From Kiritimatiellia bacterium (GTDB lineage: Bacteria > Verrucomicrobiota > Kiritimatiellia > SLAD01), in NCBI GenBank assembly GCA_007128275.1, contig SKXR01000089.1, positions 1 to 28,603 of the forward strand: a stretch of 28,603 nt of DNA, in the 5' to 3' direction. This document shows, piece by piece, positions 16,622 to 24,323 of the stretch. The translations under genes were made by a program, and so were the position numbers. Position 1 is the first letter of the stretch, and each line of letters starts with the position of its first letter. The notes beneath the pieces are model-generated. The model worked only from the letters and a program-made list of their open reading frames with translations. It searched no databases and was not told the origin of the DNA.

Positions 16622-17119
16622 ATGAATGCGACCCACAAGCCCGGTACCCTTTTCACGCGCGTGCTCTTTCTCTTGATCGGCGGCATGTTGGCGGGGACCA
16701 TTGCAAACGCGTTGCGCCCGGACGGCGGGATTGCGTGGTTTTATGATTGGGGCGGGCATCTGGAGGCGCGCGCGGTGGAGGAAGGGTTGGGGCTGGTGTC
16801 CGTGGCGGACATGCATGCGTTTTCGGTATCGGGCGAGTACATGATCCTGGACGCGCGGACCCCGGAAGAATATGCGACAGGCTATATCCCCGGCGCCATG
16901 TTGTTGCCGTATGCCGCCGTGGATGAAGCATTTGCGGAAATACAGCTTTTCCTGTTCCCCGAACAACCCGTACTTACCTATTGCTCCGGATTGGCGTGCG
17001 ACGATGCCTTGATGCTGGGGATATTTCTGCGCGATCAGGGCTATACCAATGTGTTCCTGTTTGCGGGGGGGATGGAGGCGTGGCGTCGCGCGGGCTACCC
17101 GGTGGAGGGTGGACCATGA
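16622..17119 (+). CDS. Membrane-anchored rhodanese-like domain protein
   Basis: A 165-aa protein with one N-terminal membrane segment (about residues 10-30, VLFLLIGGMLAGTIANAL). A rhodanese domain follows: MILDARTPEEYATGYIPGAMLLPY, catalytic Cys121 in YCSGLACDDA, and VFLFAGGMEAWRRAGYPV. Rhodaneses carry a persulfide on the active Cys and move sulfane sulfur. The loop CSGLAC is not the CRxGxR type of thiosulfate sulfurtransferases, and the second Cys126 could form a disulfide. Orientation suggests a periplasmic domain. GTG 16604 would add six residues but abuts AAAAGGA directly, so the start is uncertain. The stop overlaps the next start as ATGA, so it is coupled to the DoxX/MauE-like protein. 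Confidence 0.85.
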   Translation: MNATHKPGTLFTRVLFLLIGGMLAGTIANALRPDGGIAWFYDWGGHLEARAVEEGLGLVSVADMHAFSVSGEYMILDARTPEEYATGYIPGAMLLPYAAVDEAFAEIQLFLFPEQPVLTYCSGLACDDALMLGIFLRDQGYTNVFLFAGGMEAWRRAGYPVEGGP

Positions 17120-17550
17120 ACGTGCGCTTCATTCTTGTGGCCTGCCGCGTGTTGCTCGGGGTGGTCTTTCTTATTGCCTGTGTGCACAAAATCCTATTTC
17201 CGGAGGCATTTGCGCTGGCCATTTTCCGTTACCAGGTGTTGCCCGATCCGTTGATTAATCTTACAGCGATCACGTTGCCGTGGATCGAATTGGTGGTGGC
17301 CATCGCCATCATGTTTGCTCCGCGATTCAAGGATGCGGCCGCAGCGATCATCCTGGGCATGCTGGGCGTGTTTACGCTGGCCATGATCTACAACATCTTT
17401 CGTGGACTGGACATTTCCTGCGGTTGTTTTTCGGCGACCGGGGAGGCGGACCTGCTCGGCTGGGACAACGTGCTCCGCAATCTCGGATACATGTTTCTTG
17501 CCGGGGTTGTGCTTTTTGAGGAGCAGGTCCGGCGGCGGCTGGAGGGGTAG
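17116..17550 (+). CDS. MauE/DoxX family redox-associated membrane protein
   Basis: A 144-aa protein with four predicted membrane helices (about 5-24, 53-68, 75-95 and 120-136). It has the MauE-type motif GLDISCGCF, with Cys102 and Cys104 facing the redox side, and the DoxX-like HKILFPE near residue 24. MauE proteins help disulfide formation in methylamine dehydrogenase maturation, and relatives act with thioredoxin-like or sulfur-transfer partners. Here the partner is probably the rhodanese encoded directly upstream, whose stop overlaps this ATG; GGAGG lies just before the start. A two-gene redox or sulfur-relay unit at the membrane is inferred. The substrate is unknown. Confidence 0.83.
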   Translation: MNVRFILVACRVLLGVVFLIACVHKILFPEAFALAIFRYQVLPDPLINLTAITLPWIELVVAIAIMFAPRFKDAAAAIILGMLGVFTLAMIYNIFRGLDISCGCFSATGEADLLGWDNVLRNLGYMFLAGVVLFEEQVRRRLEG

Positions 17551-17555
17551 GGAGG

Positions 17556-17583
17556 GTGTCGGGTGTCGCGTGTCGGGTGTCGG
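17556..17583 (+). repeat. Heptamer tandem array GTGTCGG/GTGTCGC x4
   Basis: Four 7-nt units (GTGTCGG, GTGTCGC, GTGTCGG, GTGTCGG) start 6 nt after the MauE-like stop codon. They lie between that gene and the convergent M48 protease stop at 17603. The same unit recurs at 28378-28405 after queA. It is a different heptamer from the AGTAAGA family. Confidence 0.85.
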
Positions 17584-17602
17584 GGGGCGCGTGTTGACGT
17601 AT

Positions 17603-18766
17603 CTAATTCCCTGTTCGTCGCGCGTGTGCCACACGCAGGCTTATGGAGGGGTGGCTGTGCAGGAGAAACTCAACCCAAGGGGACGGCTCTTTGTCGGCCA
17701 GGTTCTGGTCCGCGAGTTTTTCCAGCGCGCTGACGAGCGGTTCGGCCGAGCCGGAAGCCCGAACGGCGTAGGCGTCCGCGGCGTATTCGCGGCGTCGGGA
17801 ATACGCGTTGCTGAGCGGCATGGAAATCAGTGAGAACACGAAGAGGGCAAAGATAAAGATCGGGAAGGCGCCGATATCCCCGATCTGTTCAAAGCCGAAG
17901 TAGCCGGCCAGCGCGAGCAACACGCGGTGCGCGACGTAGAAGCCCAGAGCGGCGAGGCCCGTGCCGACGGCGATCAAGCGCCACATATCATGATGCTTGA
18001 AATGCCCGACTTCATGCGCGAGGACGGAAATGATTTCCTCCTTCGAATACTTGTCGAGCATGGTGTCGCCGAGGATGATCCGGCGCGTCTTCCCCAGCCC
18101 GGTCAGGGCGGCATTGGCGGTTTCAGTCTTTTCTTCCAAGCCCCACCGGTATACGCCCAACACGTCCAGGCCGGATTCCTCGGCGAATCGGCGGACGGCA
18201 TCCGTCAGTTCGCTTTCCTCCAGCGGTTCGAATTTGTGGAACAGCGGCATGATCAGTACCGGCCACAGCGCGGAGAGCACAACGGATAGGGCGATATAGA
18301 CGAGCGTCGTCCACAACCACCACCATTCCGGGGAGGCGTGCAGCAGCGCGTACACGGCGCTGAGAAACGCCGTGGTGAGCAGCAGCTCGAGCGCCAGTTC
18401 CTTCGCATAATCCGAGAACCAGCTGTTCAGGGATTGGCGGCTGAGGCCGTAGCGGTGTTCCAGGTAATGGTCGCTGAATAGCGTCAACGGAAACATCAGC
18501 GCGGAGAAGGCGAAGAGCGTGACCAGGATATAGACGGCGTTGGTCCACCACCACTGGTCGCCGAACCGTGCGCTTAATCCTTCCGCCAGATCCGCGGAAG
18601 CCCCGCTGAAGAGATAAAGAACGAGGGCCGCCACCGTGATCAGCACGCGGCCGACGAACAACCGGTTATGCATGGCCTCGTAGGCGCGGGCGCGTTCTTC
18701 GCGGTCCGTGCCGTCGGCCGGTGGAGCTTCTTGCGGATCGGGGTCGGGTTGGATGTCTTCACTCAT
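17603..18766 (-). CDS. M48 family membrane metalloprotease (Ste24/CAAX-protease-like)
   Basis: A 387-aa polytopic zinc protease. The zinc motif HEVGH is at 251-255, and the third ligand Glu327 lies in SNAYSRRREYAADAYAV. Several hydrophobic spans (about 38-60, 75-95, 128-175, 262-290, 300-318) and the FSDHYLEHRYGLS signature match Ste24-type M48A proteases. These cleave membrane or prenylated proteins in eukaryotes and take part in membrane protein quality control in bacteria. The N-terminal 30 residues are acidic and Pro-rich. No clear ribosome binding site lies before ATG 18766. It is 94 nt downstream of parB on the same strand and may be read from the parB transcript. Confidence 0.93.
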   Translation of the reverse strand: MSEDIQPDPDPQEAPPADGTDREERARAYEAMHNRLFVGRVLITVAALVLYLFSGASADLAEGLSARFGDQWWWTNAVYILVTLFAFSALMFPLTLFSDHYLEHRYGLSRQSLNSWFSDYAKELALELLLTTAFLSAVYALLHASPEWWWLWTTLVYIALSVVLSALWPVLIMPLFHKFEPLEESELTDAVRRFAEESGLDVLGVYRWGLEEKTETANAALTGLGKTRRIILGDTMLDKYSKEEIISVLAHEVGHFKHHDMWRLIAVGTGLAALGFYVAHRVLLALAGYFGFEQIGDIGAFPIFIFALFVFSLISMPLSNAYSRRREYAADAYAVRASGSAEPLVSALEKLADQNLADKEPSPWVEFLLHSHPSISLRVAHARRTGN

Positions 18767-18860
18767 AATGATGGGATCTCGTGTGGATCGACCCCGTGGT
18801 CGTCGCCCTGCTGCTCCCGCAAGGAGCGCAACGTAGTGCGATGGCTCGGAATGCGTCGGC

Positions 18861-19769
18861 TCACAATTCCTCGGCTATTCCGAGAAGTTGCAGCAGTCGG
18901 TCGAGGTCGTCGGGGGAATAGAAGTCGATTTCCACGCGGCCGGGCATCTTTTTGCCGTTGCTCAGCGTTTTGCTGGTCGTCAGGCGAACGCTGGTTCCCA
19001 GCGCTTGATGGAGTTGGTCTGAAAGGTGTTGCAGGTGAGCGGCGGGAATATCCACCCGTTCCGAGCGCGGTTTGCGTGGGGGTTTGCGCAACTTCTCCAC
19101 AATGCGTTCGAGGGAGCGGACGGAAAGCCCCTCGGAGAGGACGCGCCGGGCGAGGAGTTCTTGTTCCCGCGGTATTTCCAATCCGAGCAGCACCTTCGCG
19201 TGGCCGCTGGAAAGACGGTCTTCGGCCACCATCGTTTGAACCGCATCCGGCAAGGTGAGCAGGCGCAGGGCATTGGCGACCGTGGCGCGGCCTCTGCCGA
19301 CCCGTTCCGCGATCTGTTCCTGGGTCATGCCGAACTGGTCGGCGAGCGATTGATACCCTTCGGCCTCTTCAATCGGGTTCAGGTCCTCGCGTTGCAGGTT
19401 CTCGATAAGCGTGATTTCGACGGCCTCCTTGTCGGACACCTCCATCACCATCACCGGCACTTCTTTCAGTTCCGCTTCCTGAGCCGCCCGGAATCGGCGT
19501 TCCCCGGCGATCAACTGGTAGCCGTCCTCCGCTTTGCGCACGAGCAGGGGTTGGAGCACGCCCCGTTCGCGGATGGATGCCACCAGTTCGCTCAAGGCTT
19601 CCGGATCGAAATGCCGGCGGGGCTGCCACGGACTCTTGTGAAGTTGGCTGACGGGGATCATCGTGACGCCCTGACCTTCGGTCCCGGCGGTGTCCTGTGC
19701 GGATGACGCCGGTGAATCCTTGATCAATGCGCTGAGTCCGCGCCCCAATCCAACATGTTTTGCCGACAT
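18861..19769 (-). CDS. parB: Chromosome-partitioning protein ParB
   Basis: A 302-aa DNA-binding CTPase clamp that loads at parS sites and works with ParA and SMC in chromosome segregation. The N-terminus has KHVGLGRGLSALI, then IPVSQLHKSPWQPRRHF, the CTP-binding GERRFRAA (residues 89-96), ENLQREDLNPIEEA (123-136), and the helix-turn-helix FGMTQEQIAERVGRGRATVANALRLL (146-171). A C-terminal dimerisation domain ends LLQLLGIAEEL. ATG 19769 has GAGGAGAC upstream and begins as ParB proteins do. Normally parA precedes parB; here the upstream neighbour is the divergent pckG, so parA must lie elsewhere. I did not find a parS site by eye. Confidence 0.95.
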   Translation of the reverse strand: MSAKHVGLGRGLSALIKDSPASSAQDTAGTEGQGVTMIPVSQLHKSPWQPRRHFDPEALSELVASIRERGVLQPLLVRKAEDGYQLIAGERRFRAAQEAELKEVPVMVMEVSDKEAVEITLIENLQREDLNPIEEAEGYQSLADQFGMTQEQIAERVGRGRATVANALRLLTLPDAVQTMVAEDRLSSGHAKVLLGLEIPREQELLARRVLSEGLSVRSLERIVEKLRKPPRKPRSERVDIPAAHLQHLSDQLHQALGTSVRLTTSKTLSNGKKMPGRVEIDFYSPDDLDRLLQLLGIAEEL

Positions 19770-19956
19770 AATGTCTCCTCTTCCGCTTTCGTATTGTCGT
19801 GTGTACGGGAAACAGGCGGGTGTAGTCAAGTTCGCCGGGGTGCTCCTTGGCGCGATCGCTTGCTATCTGCGCCGGAATCCGTTAACTATACCACTTCGAG
19901 GAGGATAGGCGTTCTTTTCGGGGAATCCCCTAAGTCGGGTAGAGGGCGCGCCCTGA

Positions 19957-19985
19957 TTTACGACATCCCTTGCGGCGAATATAAC
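19957..19985 (+). promoter_or_regulatory. Possible pckG promoter
   Basis: TTTACG (19957-19962), a 17-nt spacer and TATAAC (19980-19985), about 50 nt upstream of the pckG ATG. The perfect 10-bp palindrome GGGCGCGCCC at 19944-19953 lies just above the -35 box and could be an operator. The rest of the 266-nt divergent gap between parB and pckG shows nothing else I can support. Confidence 0.4.
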
Positions 19986-20035
19986 AAGCCGCTCGCAGCC
20001 ACTTTGGCCATAACACGACGGAGGAATAAAACGAA

Positions 20036-21832
20036 ATGACAGCGACAAAGAACGAGAAACTATTAGCATGGGTCGACGAGGTCGTCGCCATGTGCAAGCC
20101 CGACAGCGTGGTCTGGTGCGATGGCACCCCGGAAGAGTACGACCGCATGACCAACTCCTTGGTCAAGGGCGGCACCTTCATCCCGCTGAACGACAAAACG
20201 CGACCGAACAGCTTCTATTGCCGTTCCGATCCCGCCGACGTAGCGCGGGTGGAAGAATTCACCTTCATTTGCTCGGAAAAGGAAGAAGACGCCGGGCCGA
20301 CGAACAATTGGGCCGATCCGAAAGAGATGAAGGAGAAAGTGGCCGGCTTGTACGATGGCTGTATGCAGGGCCGCACCATGTTTGTGATCCCGTATTCCAT
20401 GGGCCCCATCGGCAGTCCCATCGCCAAGGTCGGCATTGAATTGACCGATTCCGCTTATGTGGTGGTGAACATGCACATCATGGCCCGGGTCGGATCGAAA
20501 GTGCTCGAGGTCCTGGGCGACAGCGACGATTTTGTGCGCGGGATCCATTCCGTTGGCGCGCCGTTGAAAGATGTCAAGTCGCCGGACGTGCCTTGGCCGT
20601 GCAATGCCAGCAATAAATACATCACGCACTATCCGGAAACCCGTGAGATCTGGTCCTACGGATCGGGATACGGCGGGAACGCCCTGCTGGGCAAGAAATG
20701 CCATGCCCTGCGTATTGCCTCGGTACAGGCGCGTGACGAGGGGTGGATGGCCGAGCACATGCTCATTCTCAAGATCACCTCGCCGGAAAACGAAGTGAAA
20801 TACGTGGCGGCCGCGTTTCCCAGCGCGTGCGGGAAGACCAACCTCGCCATGTTGGAACCGACCATCTCCGGCTGGAAAGTGGAGACCATCGGCGACGACA
20901 TCGCCTGGATGAAGTTTGATGACGACGGCCGTTTGCGCGCCATCAACCCGGAAGCCGGCTTCTTCGGCGTGGCGCCGGGCACCAGCATGGCGTCCAATCC
21001 CAACGCGATGCGCACGTTGCACGCGAACAGTATCTTCACCAACTGCGCGATCACGCCGGACGGCGATATCTGGTGGGAAGAAATGGATGGCGATGAACCG
21101 GCGCAATTGTTCGATTGGTTGCGGCGCACGTGGACGCCCGGATGCGGCCGCAAGGCGTCCCATCCGAATGCGCGTTTCACCACGCCGGCCCGGCAATGTC
21201 CCGTGATTGCTCCCGAATGGGAAGATCCGGCGGGCGTGCCGATCGATGCGTTTCTGTTCGGCGGGCGCCGGGCCACGACGATTCCGCTGGTAACCGAAGC
21301 GGAGAATTGGTCCCACGGAACCTTCCTCGGCTCTGTCATGTCTTCCGAGATGACGGCCGCCGCCGCAGGCACGGTGGGCCAATTGCGACGCGACCCCATG
21401 GCGATGCTGCCGTTCTGCGGATATCACATGGGCGATTACTTGGCGCATTGGGTCAAGATCGGCAAGAAAGGCGAAGAAGGAAAATTGCCGAAGATCTACT
21501 ATGTCAACTGGTTCCGGAAGAACGAGGACGGGAAATGGTTGTGGCCGGGCTTCGGCGAGAACAGCCGGGTCCTCAAGTGGGTCTTCGAACGCTGCAACGG
21601 TACCGCGGAAGCGGTCGAAACCGTGTTTGGCCGCGCTCCGACCAAGGAGTCCCTTGACCTATCCGGATTAAACCTGTCGGCCGAAGATCTCGACGTGCTC
21701 TTGACGGTCGACAAAGATGCGCTGCGCGAGGAAATCGACGACATGCGCGCGCATTTCGCCAAGTTCGGCGATAAGATGCCGAGCGAGCTGGTGGCGGAAC
21801 TGGATGCCTTGGAAGAACGGCTGAAAAGCTAG
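20036..21832 (+). CDS. pckG: Phosphoenolpyruvate carboxykinase (GTP)
   Basis: It converts oxaloacetate and GTP to phosphoenolpyruvate, CO2 and GDP, the entry step of gluconeogenesis; some anaerobes use it in the reverse direction. The 598-aa length is that of the GTP class; ATP-dependent enzymes are nearer 530 aa and unrelated in detail. Motifs are NNWADPKEMK (90-99), the active-site P-loop AAFPSACGKTNLAML (259-273, reactive Cys265), metal-binding IGDDIAWM (285-292), NPEAGFFGVAPGTS, and FLFGGRRATTIPLV. GGAGGA lies 9 nt upstream of ATG 20036. It is monocistronic: the divergent neighbour is parB and a strong terminator follows the stop. Confidence 0.97.
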   Translation: MTATKNEKLLAWVDEVVAMCKPDSVVWCDGTPEEYDRMTNSLVKGGTFIPLNDKTRPNSFYCRSDPADVARVEEFTFICSEKEEDAGPTNNWADPKEMKEKVAGLYDGCMQGRTMFVIPYSMGPIGSPIAKVGIELTDSAYVVVNMHIMARVGSKVLEVLGDSDDFVRGIHSVGAPLKDVKSPDVPWPCNASNKYITHYPETREIWSYGSGYGGNALLGKKCHALRIASVQARDEGWMAEHMLILKITSPENEVKYVAAAFPSACGKTNLAMLEPTISGWKVETIGDDIAWMKFDDDGRLRAINPEAGFFGVAPGTSMASNPNAMRTLHANSIFTNCAITPDGDIWWEEMDGDEPAQLFDWLRRTWTPGCGRKASHPNARFTTPARQCPVIAPEWEDPAGVPIDAFLFGGRRATTIPLVTEAENWSHGTFLGSVMSSEMTAAAAGTVGQLRRDPMAMLPFCGYHMGDYLAHWVKIGKKGEEGKLPKIYYVNWFRKNEDGKWLWPGFGENSRVLKWVFERCNGTAEAVETVFGRAPTKESLDLSGLNLSAEDLDVLLTVDKDALREEIDDMRAHFAKFGDKMPSELVAELDALEERLKS

Positions 21833-21850
21833 ACTGCTCGATACAAAGAC

Positions 21851-21890
21851 AAAACCGGCCGGGTGCGGACCTTCCGCTCCGGCCGGTTTT
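21851..21890 (+). terminator. Intrinsic terminator of pckG
   Basis: A perfect 12-bp stem, AAAACCGGCCGG (21851-21862) with CCGGCCGGTTTT (21879-21890), followed by TT. Inside it GCGGA and TCCGC form a further stem with a short loop. It lies 19 nt after the pckG stop. The A-run on the other side would let it also terminate transcripts arriving from the BLUF gene on the minus strand. Confidence 0.9.
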
Positions 21891-22008
21891 TTGTGCGGCG
21901 GCTGGAGCGGTTTAATCTGTAGCCGCGCTGGTAACAGCGTGGATGCGTCACCGGGTGGTTAATCTGTCCCCCTCTTACGACGGCGGCTACGGCGTTGTCT
22001 GAAACACC

Positions 22009-22476
22009 CTAATCGCCCGGCGTATGCTTTTGTCTTGCCAGAAAGGCCGCCCGCTCGCGGGCGATATCTTTCAACAAGCCGAGAGACTGTTCCGCGTTCA
22101 TGGCATAGGGATCGAACGTCTGGGATACCCCGTGCTTCGCGAGAATGGCCTGATCGATCTGGTCGGCGCGCATGTAGGCCATGGACCATTGCCCGAATTC
22201 GCGTTCTTTGATGGCGGCGTATGTGAGGAGTGTGACATCTTCGTTGCGCGCATCCTGAATGATGCGCCGGTAGAGTTCGTTGACCGCCGTTCTCGGTCCT
22301 TCGAGGCACTGAAGAAAGCCCTGCCCCGAATAGCACAGGGCGCCGGTCACGCCCAGTTCCGCATTGTTCCGGCGCGACACATCCAGAATTTCCTGAAGAT
22401 CTTTCGGGCCGCACTCCTTCGTGATGCGGCTGACGTAGATCAGGCGAACGAGCGTGGCGGCCATATGGGGCTTCAT
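22009..22476 (-). CDS. Stand-alone BLUF-domain blue-light sensor
   Basis: A 155-aa short BLUF protein (PixD-like size). BLUF domains bind FAD and signal through a light-induced hydrogen-bond switch. The key residues are present: Tyr14 in LIYVSR, Asn38 in RRNNAELGVTGALCY, Gln56 in GFLQCLEG, and Trp97 and Met99 in FGQWSMAY. After the domain there is only a helical C-terminal tail (EQSLGLLKDIARERAAFLARQK), which in PixD-type proteins serves oligomerisation or partner binding. AAGGAGA precedes ATG 22476. It starts 14 nt after the murA stop on the same strand, so it is almost certainly co-transcribed with murA. No output domain (EAL, GGDEF, HTH) is fused, so a partner protein is expected. The partner is not visible here. 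Confidence 0.92.
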   Translation of the reverse strand: MKPHMAATLVRLIYVSRITKECGPKDLQEILDVSRRNNAELGVTGALCYSGQGFLQCLEGPRTAVNELYRRIIQDARNEDVTLLTYAAIKEREFGQWSMAYMRADQIDQAILAKHGVSQTFDPYAMNAEQSLGLLKDIARERAAFLARQKHTPGD

Positions 22477-22490
22477 GGGGGTCTCCTTCG

Positions 22491-23768
22491 TTAGGGTTCG
22501 CGAATGATGTCCGCGCCGAGCGCGCGAAGCCGCTCATCCATCCGTTCATACCCCCGATCAATGATCGGGGCGCTCTCGATGATGCTCTGTCCTTTTGCGC
22601 ACAGGGCGGCGATCAGCAGCGCCATGCCGGCGCGGATGTCCGGCGTGGCCATATGCGCCCCGTGCAGGGGCGACGGGCCGGATACCAGTACGCGGTGCGG
22701 ATCGCATTGGACGATGCGCGCCCCCATGGCAATCAGTTGATCGACGAAATACATCCGGCTTTCAAACATCTTCTCAAAGAATAGAATCGTGCCCGAAGAC
22801 TGCGTGGCCAGCACAATGGCCACGCTCATGAGGTCGGACGGAAAGGCGGGCCACGGCCCGTCCTCGATCTTGGGGATGGCCGAGCCGACATCGGGTTCCA
22901 CCGCCATGGGCCGGCCCGTCGCGACGGTCAGGACGCCGCGCCGAATCGTCCAGGGCGCGCCCATCCGTTGGAATGCCCGCTCAATCACGCGCACGGACGC
23001 CGCGTCTCCGCCGCCACGAATGCGTAACGTCCCGCCGGTGGCGGCGGCGGCGGCGGCGAAGCTGCCGATTTCGATGTGGTCGGGTTGTATCTCGTGCGTG
23101 GCGCCGCGCAGGGATGTCACGCCTTCGATGGTCAGGCGATTGCTGCCCAATCCCTTGATGCGCGCGCCCATTTTGATGAGCAAAGCGCCGAGATCCTGGA
23201 CGTGCGGTTCGCAGGCGGCGTTGTAGAGAACGGTTTGGCCCGGCGCAAGCACGGCGGCCATGAGGACGTTTTCCGTGGCGGTGACACTCGCCTCATCGAG
23301 CAGGATGTCGGCCCCTTTGAAGCGGCCTCGGGTGAGCGTGTAACGGCGGTCGGTGCGCACGCGGATGCCGAGCGCTTCGAGGCCGTCAAAATGGGTGTCG
23401 ACGCGTCGTCGCCCGATCACGTCGCCGCCGGGCGGATACAGCGTGGCGCCGCCATGCCGCGCCGTCAGCGGGCCGGCGAGCAGGATGGAGCTTCGCACGC
23501 GACGGCACAGGGCGGGATCCAGTTTGCGATCGCGCAGGGACGCGGCGTGCAGGCGTACCGTCCGCTCGGTGATGCGGATGTCCACGCCCAGCGTGGCCAG
23601 GAGTTCGAGCATGACCCGGACGTCGTCGATCCACGGCACGTTATTCAGCGTGACCGGTTTATCGGTCAGTACGCACGCCGCCAGCATCGGCAACACGGCG
23701 TTCTTGTTGCCCAACGGCGTGAAGACGCCGTTCAGGGGGTTGCCCCCGCGTATGATGAATCGAGACAT
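22491..23768 (-). CDS. murA: UDP-N-acetylglucosamine 1-carboxyvinyltransferase MurA, Asp-type active site
   Basis: It transfers enolpyruvate from PEP to UDP-GlcNAc, the first committed step of peptidoglycan synthesis. The 425-aa EPSP-synthase fold has Lys22 in LGNKNAVLPML, RRVRSSILLAGPL, the catalytic loop PPGGDVIGRRRVDTH, DEASVTATENVLMAA, AFPSDLMS (catalytic Asp) and the C-terminal Arg in DIRAGMALLIAAL. In E. coli the loop has Cys115, the target of fosfomycin; here that position is Asp116 (codon GAC at 23423-23421 on the minus strand). The same natural exchange is known in Mycobacterium and Chlamydia. Only 10 nt separate ATG 23768 from a heptamer array, and no ribosome binding site is seen there. 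BLUF follows 14 nt downstream. Confidence 0.94.
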   Translation of the reverse strand: MSRFIIRGGNPLNGVFTPLGNKNAVLPMLAACVLTDKPVTLNNVPWIDDVRVMLELLATLGVDIRITERTVRLHAASLRDRKLDPALCRRVRSSILLAGPLTARHGGATLYPPGGDVIGRRRVDTHFDGLEALGIRVRTDRRYTLTRGRFKGADILLDEASVTATENVLMAAVLAPGQTVLYNAACEPHVQDLGALLIKMGARIKGLGSNRLTIEGVTSLRGATHEIQPDHIEIGSFAAAAAATGGTLRIRGGGDAASVRVIERAFQRMGAPWTIRRGVLTVATGRPMAVEPDVGSAIPKIEDGPWPAFPSDLMSVAIVLATQSSGTILFFEKMFESRMYFVDQLIAMGARIVQCDPHRVLVSGPSPLHGAHMATPDIRAGMALLIAALCAKGQSIIESAPIIDRGYERMDERLRALGADIIREP

Positions 23769-23778
23769 GGTTTTGGGG

Positions 23779-23848
23779 AGTAAGAAGTAAGAAGTAAGAA
23801 GTAAGAAGTAAGAAGTAAGAAGTAAGAAGTTAGAAGTAAGAAGTGGGA
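23779..23848 (+). repeat. Left heptamer array: AGTAAGA-type x9 plus AGTGGGA
   Basis: Ten 7-nt units: seven AGTAAGA, one AGTTAGA (23828-23834), one AGTAAGA, then AGTGGGA (23842-23848) facing the four-helix-bundle gene. On the minus strand it forms the region directly upstream of murA. It is inverted relative to the array at 24324-24386. Confidence 0.93.
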
Positions 23849-23855
23849 TGTGATA

Positions 23856-24293
23856 TTATTTGCTGAAGTATTCAGCGGTTTCTTCGTGAAATGCGGAGGG
23901 GGAGGCAGAGCAAAACGAGTCGGCCTTGTTTATCATTCCGTGTATCAACCGGTTGATCTCCTCCAGTCGCTCGATGAATTGCACATAGTGAACCTTGTCC
24001 AGATAGCGGCAATCCAGCGCGATATCCATCCAGTGTTGCGTCTCCGTCTGTTCGGCATCCGCATCGGTGAGTTTGCTGATAAAGTGTTTCTCATACCGGC
24101 GTTTTGCCCACGCCTCGGCAATCTGGGCGCCTATAGACCGGGAAGCACGGCGCATCTGGTCCTTCAGGGAATATTCTTCGTCCTTCGGCAGTGTGAGTGT
24201 GAAGTCAAATACATCGCGGGCCAGGGCGCGCGCTTTGCTGTGCGCAACAAGATCGCGGAACGTGCGCGCAAACGAGGGGGTCGGATAGTTCAT
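23856..24293 (-). CDS. Four-helix bundle protein (23S rRNA intervening-sequence / S23 family)
   Basis: A 145-aa mostly helical protein. The family signature is readable: ARDVFDFTLTLPKDEEYSLKDQMRRASRSIGAQIAEAW, then the EKHFISKLTDADAEQTETQHWMDIALDC helix, and YVQFIERLEEINRLIHGMINKA. Such proteins (about 120 aa, pentamer-forming in solved structures) were first found encoded in intervening sequences of 23S rRNA genes and are also scattered through chromosomes; their biochemical role is unclear. ATG 24293 is chosen; a GTG at 24329 in the same frame would add 12 residues and sits inside the AGTGGGA unit of the adjacent array. The C-terminal 25 residues are low in hydrophobic pattern and probably a tail. 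It is the only gene between glmS and murA. Confidence 0.87.
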   Translation of the reverse strand: MNYPTPSFARTFRDLVAHSKARALARDVFDFTLTLPKDEEYSLKDQMRRASRSIGAQIAEAWAKRRYEKHFISKLTDADAEQTETQHWMDIALDCRYLDKVHYVQFIERLEEINRLIHGMINKADSFCSASPSAFHEETAEYFSK

Positions 24294-24323
24294 TCTACAA
24301 GCTCTCACTTTCTGCTTATGACT

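Noticed and set aside
20063..21448. A 461-codon open frame antisense to pckG
   Set aside because: It is a mirror of the codon bias of pckG; the protein is His/Arg-rich, has no recognisable domain, and the sense gene is complete and strongly conserved.
21959..22561. A 200-codon minus-strand frame overlapping the BLUF gene
   Set aside because: The BLUF frame has all functional residues and a good ribosome binding site; the other frame is composition noise.
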